64,000 bases of DNA. It comes from Sulfidibacter corallicola (GTDB lineage: Bacteria; Acidobacteriota; Holophagae; Acanthopleuribacterales; Acanthopleuribacteraceae). The notes under the pieces were generated by a model. The model saw nothing but the letters and a program-made list of their open reading frames with translations. It ran no database searches and had not been told where the DNA came from. Both the position numbers and the translations under genes were made by a program. The stretch covers positions 8,860,256 to 8,924,255 of the forward strand of contig NZ_CP071793.1 in assembly GCF_017498545.1 (NCBI RefSeq), written 5' to 3'. Below are positions 60,558-64,000 of this stretch, one piece after another; positions within the stretch are counted from its first letter, which is position 1; each line of letters opens with the position of its first letter.

Positions 60558-62249
60558 ATGAAAGAACTGTCCCCAGAATGCGACCTGGCCTATGACCTCA
60601 CGCAAGATGCACCAGCCCTGCTGGAGGGGCTGCCCGACACCCCTGCGACCAAACACGCCTGGCTCGAACGCCGCGCGCACCTGGAGGCCGCCTACGCCGA
60701 AGAACAGGCCAGGCAGCACCTGGTCGCCGCATCGAAACACGACGAATCCAGGGTCCGCGCCGACGCCCTGACCCAAATCGAAAAGCTAAGAAGTGAATGG
60801 CGTCTGATCAGTCAAAAATTGGACGCCGTTCAAAGCCAATTTTTCCCGGTTTCGGACGACTGTCCCAAGGTGTTTCGCGCCTGGCAGCGTCAAGTCGAGG
60901 CAAGGCAAGAAAACCATACCGAGAGAAAAACGGAGATCGAACGGGAAATCGCCGAAATGGCCCGCGAACACCGAGAAGAGGTCGGTACCGCCCGCCTCGA
61001 TTGGCGCGGGCACGCGCGACCCCTCACCTCCCTGATCTGGGAGTTGACGGGTTCTTCCCGGCGCACCCGTGAAGAGGCCTGGCGCGTGGTTTCCCAGGAA
61101 TACTACCGCCTTGCGCCGTTCCGCGAGGAGCGTTTCTCGCGCATGGTGAACCTGCGCCGCGAGTGGGCACCCCCCACCGAAGGCGACGATTTCCGCGCCC
61201 TCGTGTTCCGCCAGGCCGGGCTGGATGCCCTGGATGCCGCCACCTGCCGGCAATACGCCGAGGCCTGTGAAAAGGTGGTCGTCCCGGCATTGCGCGTCCG
61301 CGACGAACGACATCGTCGGTTCCTGGGTGTCGAGGTGTTGTATCCCTGGGACATGCAGGTTCCCGCCTACCAGGCCCCTCCTCCCCTGGGCGACAACCCC
61401 AAGGACTTGATTCCCATCGGCGAGCGCCTGTTCGAAGCCATGGATCCCGAGCTGCACGCGTGGTTCAAGACCCTGGTCGAGAACCAGTGTATGCACATCG
61501 AAACCTGGCCCGACAGCACGGCGGAAAGCTTTTTGGTCATGCGCGACCTGACGGGCCTCCCCTACCTTTCGCTCACCTTGACCACCAGTTGGACGGATCT
61601 CCATCTCCTGCTTCAGGAACTGGGCAAGGCCTTTCATTATTTGGCGTGTCGCCATCGACCCACCCATTTCGACCGCAATCCCTCGACCGGCTCGCTGCTC
61701 ATGGCGTCCTATGCGCTGGAACTGCTTTCCATGGAATACTGGGATCACCTCTATCCCAATCCGCGTGACTGCAACCTCGCCAAACGGGAACAATACGAGC
61801 GGGTGCTGGCCCTGCTACCGCGTTTCGCACGACTGGATCGATTCGAGTCACAGATCTACCACATGCCGATCCAATCGGCGGTGGCCCGTTGCCAACTGTG
61901 GTGCGATTTGGACGAACGCATGGGGCGAACCTGTGATTGGTTCGGGCTGGAGCACCTGCACGCGGTTCAATGGCACCAGGAACGGGGCCTGCTGGAGACG
62001 CCCTTCTCTTCGATCGAGCACGCCTTGGCGCTGCTCGTCGCGCTCGATCTGTGGATGACCGCCCGCGCACAGGGGACTCCCGAAGCGATCTCCCAATTCA
62101 AGGAATTGCTGGCACTGGGCAACGCCAGAGGCCAGAACGCGATTCTGCGCGATTGGGTGGCGACCCACGGCACCTGGGAAGGGCGCCTCGGCGAAGTGGT
62201 CGAGGCACTGACCGCCGAACTGACTCTTTTGGATCAGGCCCTGGATTGA
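60558..62249 (+). CDS. M3-family oligoendopeptidase-F-like protein without zinc-binding motif
   Basis: This 563-residue protein matches the M3B (PepF) layout: an N-terminal helical coiled region (about 1-130), VEVLYPWDMQVPAYQAPP (about 255-275), the active-site helix region and SYALELLSMEYWDHLY. At the active site the usual HExGHAfH reads QELGKAFH (residues 353-360), so both zinc histidines are gone and the catalytic Glu354 alone remains; the distal ligand Glu region reads GSLLMASYALELL. The protein should not be a zinc peptidase. It may bind peptides or partner a true M3 enzyme such as that at 11064. Start ATG 60558 has GGGAG six bases upstream. Confidence 0.88.
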   Translation: MKELSPECDLAYDLTQDAPALLEGLPDTPATKHAWLERRAHLEAAYAEEQARQHLVAASKHDESRVRADALTQIEKLRSEWRLISQKLDAVQSQFFPVSDDCPKVFRAWQRQVEARQENHTERKTEIEREIAEMAREHREEVGTARLDWRGHARPLTSLIWELTGSSRRTREEAWRVVSQEYYRLAPFREERFSRMVNLRREWAPPTEGDDFRALVFRQAGLDALDAATCRQYAEACEKVVVPALRVRDERHRRFLGVEVLYPWDMQVPAYQAPPPLGDNPKDLIPIGERLFEAMDPELHAWFKTLVENQCMHIETWPDSTAESFLVMRDLTGLPYLSLTLTTSWTDLHLLLQELGKAFHYLACRHRPTHFDRNPSTGSLLMASYALELLSMEYWDHLYPNPRDCNLAKREQYERVLALLPRFARLDRFESQIYHMPIQSAVARCQLWCDLDERMGRTCDWFGLEHLHAVQWHQERGLLETPFSSIEHALALLVALDLWMTARAQGTPEAISQFKELLALGNARGQNAILRDWVATHGTWEGRLGEVVEALTAELTLLDQALD

Positions 62250-62579
62250 ACGGGTCCTTTTCCAATCGTTCGCGGATCGGTTGGGCTCGTGTTTTGACCT
62301 GAAATGGGACATTCCAGTGTGCAACAGTCTTGTTGCACGAAGGGAAGCACCCTGTTCTCAAAAAGTTAGGATTCCTCGAAATTCGGCGCCTTGGGAATCC
62401 GAATTTCGAGGGTCACACCGCCGCCACAAGGCCATCGCCGCCTCGCAACGGGGCCTGGCGGCAGGATCCGAGGGAGCCGTTCGCCAAAACCGCTGTTTCT
62501 GGATGGGCCCCTGCCTGGTTATAATAGGGTCACGGCATTTCAATGAAACACGGTTCACACGACAGAACTGGAGTCGTGC
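62250..62579. other. Intergenic region with two perfect inverted repeats and a promoter
   Basis: GTGCAACA-GTCT-TGTTGCAC lies at 62319-62338 and CCTCGAAATTCGG (62374-62386) pairs with CCGAATTTCGAGG (62399-62411). TATAAT at 62520-62525, followed by AGGGTCAC, is a probable -10 for the next gene. Confidence 0.6.
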
Positions 62580-64000
62580 ATGAGTACAGGCTCGGGCCCC
62601 CGGCCGGCGCGCTTCGATTGGAGACCTCGTCTTCGTTCAAGCCTGTCCCCTTTTCTCGAGATCGCATTGATTCTGTTTGGGCACAGCCTTGCCTGGGCCC
62701 AATACCTTCCCTTTCGCACGCTTTCCATCGACGACGGCCTCCTGCAATCGACCGTGTACGACATGTACCAGGATCAACAGGGATACCTGTGGCTCGCGAC
62801 GATTGCCGGAGTCAGCCGATTCGACGGTCTGGATTTTCACAACTACACCAATCACGACGGGCTTCCCCATTATTTGACCCGATCGATCCTGCAGACGCCG
62901 GACGGGCGGATATGGGTGGCGACCGATGGCGGCTTGGCCTCGTTCAACGGAGATGCGTTCGAGAGTCTCGGGCACATCGATCCGCGTCTGGATCTCCCGG
63001 TTCGCGCGCTCTACCCCAGCGGCCCGGGCTTTTTCATCGGCACGCTGGGAGCTGGTCTGTGCCTGTGGAACGGTCACGCCCTGACCTGTTTCGATGCACC
63101 CGAGGAGATGAAATTCAGGCAGGTCGGCGCCATCACGTCGGATGGGCGGGACGGGCTTTGGTTGAGTACCGAACGCGGCATCGCTCACTTCGACGGGATT
63201 CGCATCACCCCCTTCCCCGCGGCGGACCGGTTGCCCGCGCGCAACGTGCGAACCCTCTACCGGGATTCGCGCGGTCGCCTGTGGATCGGCACCCACCGCA
63301 ACGGCGCCCTGATTTGGGACGGCAGCGAGCTGCGTGTCCCGGGCCCCGTGGCGACCGACGACGCCGGTTCCCAGCCAGAAGAATCGGTCGAGAACCCGTT
63401 GGCCGGCGAGGCGGTCAATCGCTTTTTCGAGAGCGAGAACGGCGACATGTGGGTGGCCACCCGCGAATCGGGGGCCTTTCGCTTCGACGCCGAAGAGCGA
63501 CTCGTGAAGCAATACACGAGTGCGGTCGGCTTGGGTTCGAACAGTGTCTATTCGTTCCTGCGCGATCACGAGGGCGGCCTGTGGTTCGGCACCTTCGGCG
63601 GCGGCGTGTCGCGTCTGCCGGGCGAGGACCTGTTGCGCTACGCCAAGCAGACCGGGCTGCCCGACCCCAACGTGTACGCGATTACCCAGGACGGCGAGGG
63701 CACCATTTGGATCGGCAGCAACGGTGCCGGGCTTTCGCGCATGGAGGGCGATCGCCTGGTGCAGTTCGAACGCAACGACGAACTGGCGCATCCCAAGGTC
63801 ATGTGCGCCATGTCCGCGTCGGACGGGTCCCTGTGGGTCGGCACGCTCGGCGGCCTGAGCGTGTTCGACGGCCAGGCCTTCCGCCACTACAAACGCGGGA
63901 GGGATTTACCGCACAACACGGTCTACGACCTGGCCGAGGATGACGGGGGACGGGTCTGGATCGGGACCCGTCGTGGCCTGGTGAAATACGAGAACGGGAT
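62580..64000 (+). CDS. Two-component-regulator beta-propeller sensor (3' end outside window)
   Basis: The visible 473 residues start at ATG 62580 (GGAG six bases upstream). A signal or anchor segment (LSPFLEIALILFGHSLAWAQ) is followed by repeated Reg_prop blades, each with a G-x-[LIV]-W-[LIVF]-[AG]-[ST] core: QGYLWLATIAG, GRIWVATDGG, DGLWLSTERG, GRLWIGTHRNG, GGLWFGTFGGG, GTIWIGSNGAG, GSLWVGTLGG and GRVWIGTRRG. Such periplasmic propellers normally precede a YYY domain, a membrane helix and a histidine kinase or GGDEF output, which would lie beyond base 64000. The ligand is unknown; polysaccharides are common for this group. Confidence 0.93.
   Translation, partial: MSTGSGPRPARFDWRPRLRSSLSPFLEIALILFGHSLAWAQYLPFRTLSIDDGLLQSTVYDMYQDQQGYLWLATIAGVSRFDGLDFHNYTNHDGLPHYLTRSILQTPDGRIWVATDGGLASFNGDAFESLGHIDPRLDLPVRALYPSGPGFFIGTLGAGLCLWNGHALTCFDAPEEMKFRQVGAITSDGRDGLWLSTERGIAHFDGIRITPFPAADRLPARNVRTLYRDSRGRLWIGTHRNGALIWDGSELRVPGPVATDDAGSQPEESVENPLAGEAVNRFFESENGDMWVATRESGAFRFDAEERLVKQYTSAVGLGSNSVYSFLRDHEGGLWFGTFGGGVSRLPGEDLLRYAKQTGLPDPNVYAITQDGEGTIWIGSNGAGLSRMEGDRLVQFERNDELAHPKVMCAMSASDGSLWVGTLGGLSVFDGQAFRHYKRGRDLPHNTVYDLAEDDGGRVWIGTRRGLVKYENG

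Noticed and set aside
62543..63943. 466-codon frame overlapping the propeller sensor
   Set aside because: Arg-rich shadow frame; the frame starting at 62580 shows a signal peptide and regular propeller blades.
1..64000. tRNA, rRNA, transposase or integrase genes
   Set aside because: No recognisable T-loop/acceptor pattern, rRNA sequence or DDE/tyrosine recombinase protein was seen by eye; a covariance or profile search could still find a missed tRNA.

Overview
The window looks like a chromosomal segment of a GC-rich (about 60%) Gram-negative bacterium with a large, repeat-laden genome. Housekeeping genes (parAB, miaB, dnaE, era, rarA) sit next to secondary-metabolism pieces (Sfp-type phosphopantetheinyl transferase, discrete acyltransferase, cyclic-peptide-type ABC exporter), secreted proteases, a multidomain chitinase and many sensory proteins. 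This fits an environmental or host-associated Acidobacteriota (Holophagae-like) or a myxobacterium-like lineage. That placement is inference; no rRNA or tRNA gene was found to settle it.

Layout. 1-8.2 kb: the end of a histidine kinase, a small secreted protein, an AraC regulator, an SDR oxidoreductase, and a minus-strand run (acyltransferase, phosphopantetheinyl transferase, secreted protein of unknown function, GCKR/MurQ-like SIS protein). 8.5-15.5 kb: S9 and M3 peptidases and a DUF4336 protein, separated by repeat-filled gaps. 16.8-30.5 kb: minus-strand housekeeping block parA-parB, miaB, dnaE, era, then the overlapping trio M20 amidohydrolase - GHMP kinase - rarA. 31.4-39.6 kb: a small basic protein, then ABC exporter + band-7 protein, and a three-gene secreted set (large helical protein, ankyrin protein, barrel-like protein) of unknown function. 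40.5-46.4 kb: a minus-strand operon of FadR/GntR regulator, alkyl-DHAP-synthase-like flavoprotein, GlpD and FGGY kinase, with two near-identical candidate operators. 46.8-48.9 kb: a GAF histidine-kinase-like protein that has lost its phospho-accepting histidine, coupled to a single PAS protein. 50.2-64 kb: GH18 chitinase, a divergent response-regulator/GGDEF protein, cyclase-family protein, small secreted protein, MFS transporter, N-formylglutamate-amidohydrolase-like protein, an M3-peptidase homologue lacking its zinc site, and the start of a beta-propeller sensor.

The most striking property is intergenic. Gene-free gaps of 0.3-1.8 kb hold at least seven dispersed repeat types: (i) 33-bp tandem units; (ii) composite elements with inverted arms flanking 32-bp arrays; (iii) REP-like GTAGGT hairpins whose stems change with compensation; (iv) a 206-bp element with two copies differing at two positions; (v) 9-bp CACGGAG-type arrays; (vi) an 18-bp palindrome ATGTCGGCATGCCGACAT recurring around parAB, miaB and dnaE; (vii) local tandem duplications with periods of 82, 110, 149 and 482 bp. 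No transposase, CRISPR array or integrase was seen.

The window also has several likely pseudo-enzymes or variant enzymes: Cys for His in a kinase, Ser for Asp in a receiver, an NGEEF GGDEF motif, an M3 peptidase without HEXXH and a variant cyclase metal motif. Sensory and proteolytic families here appear to have been duplicated and repurposed.
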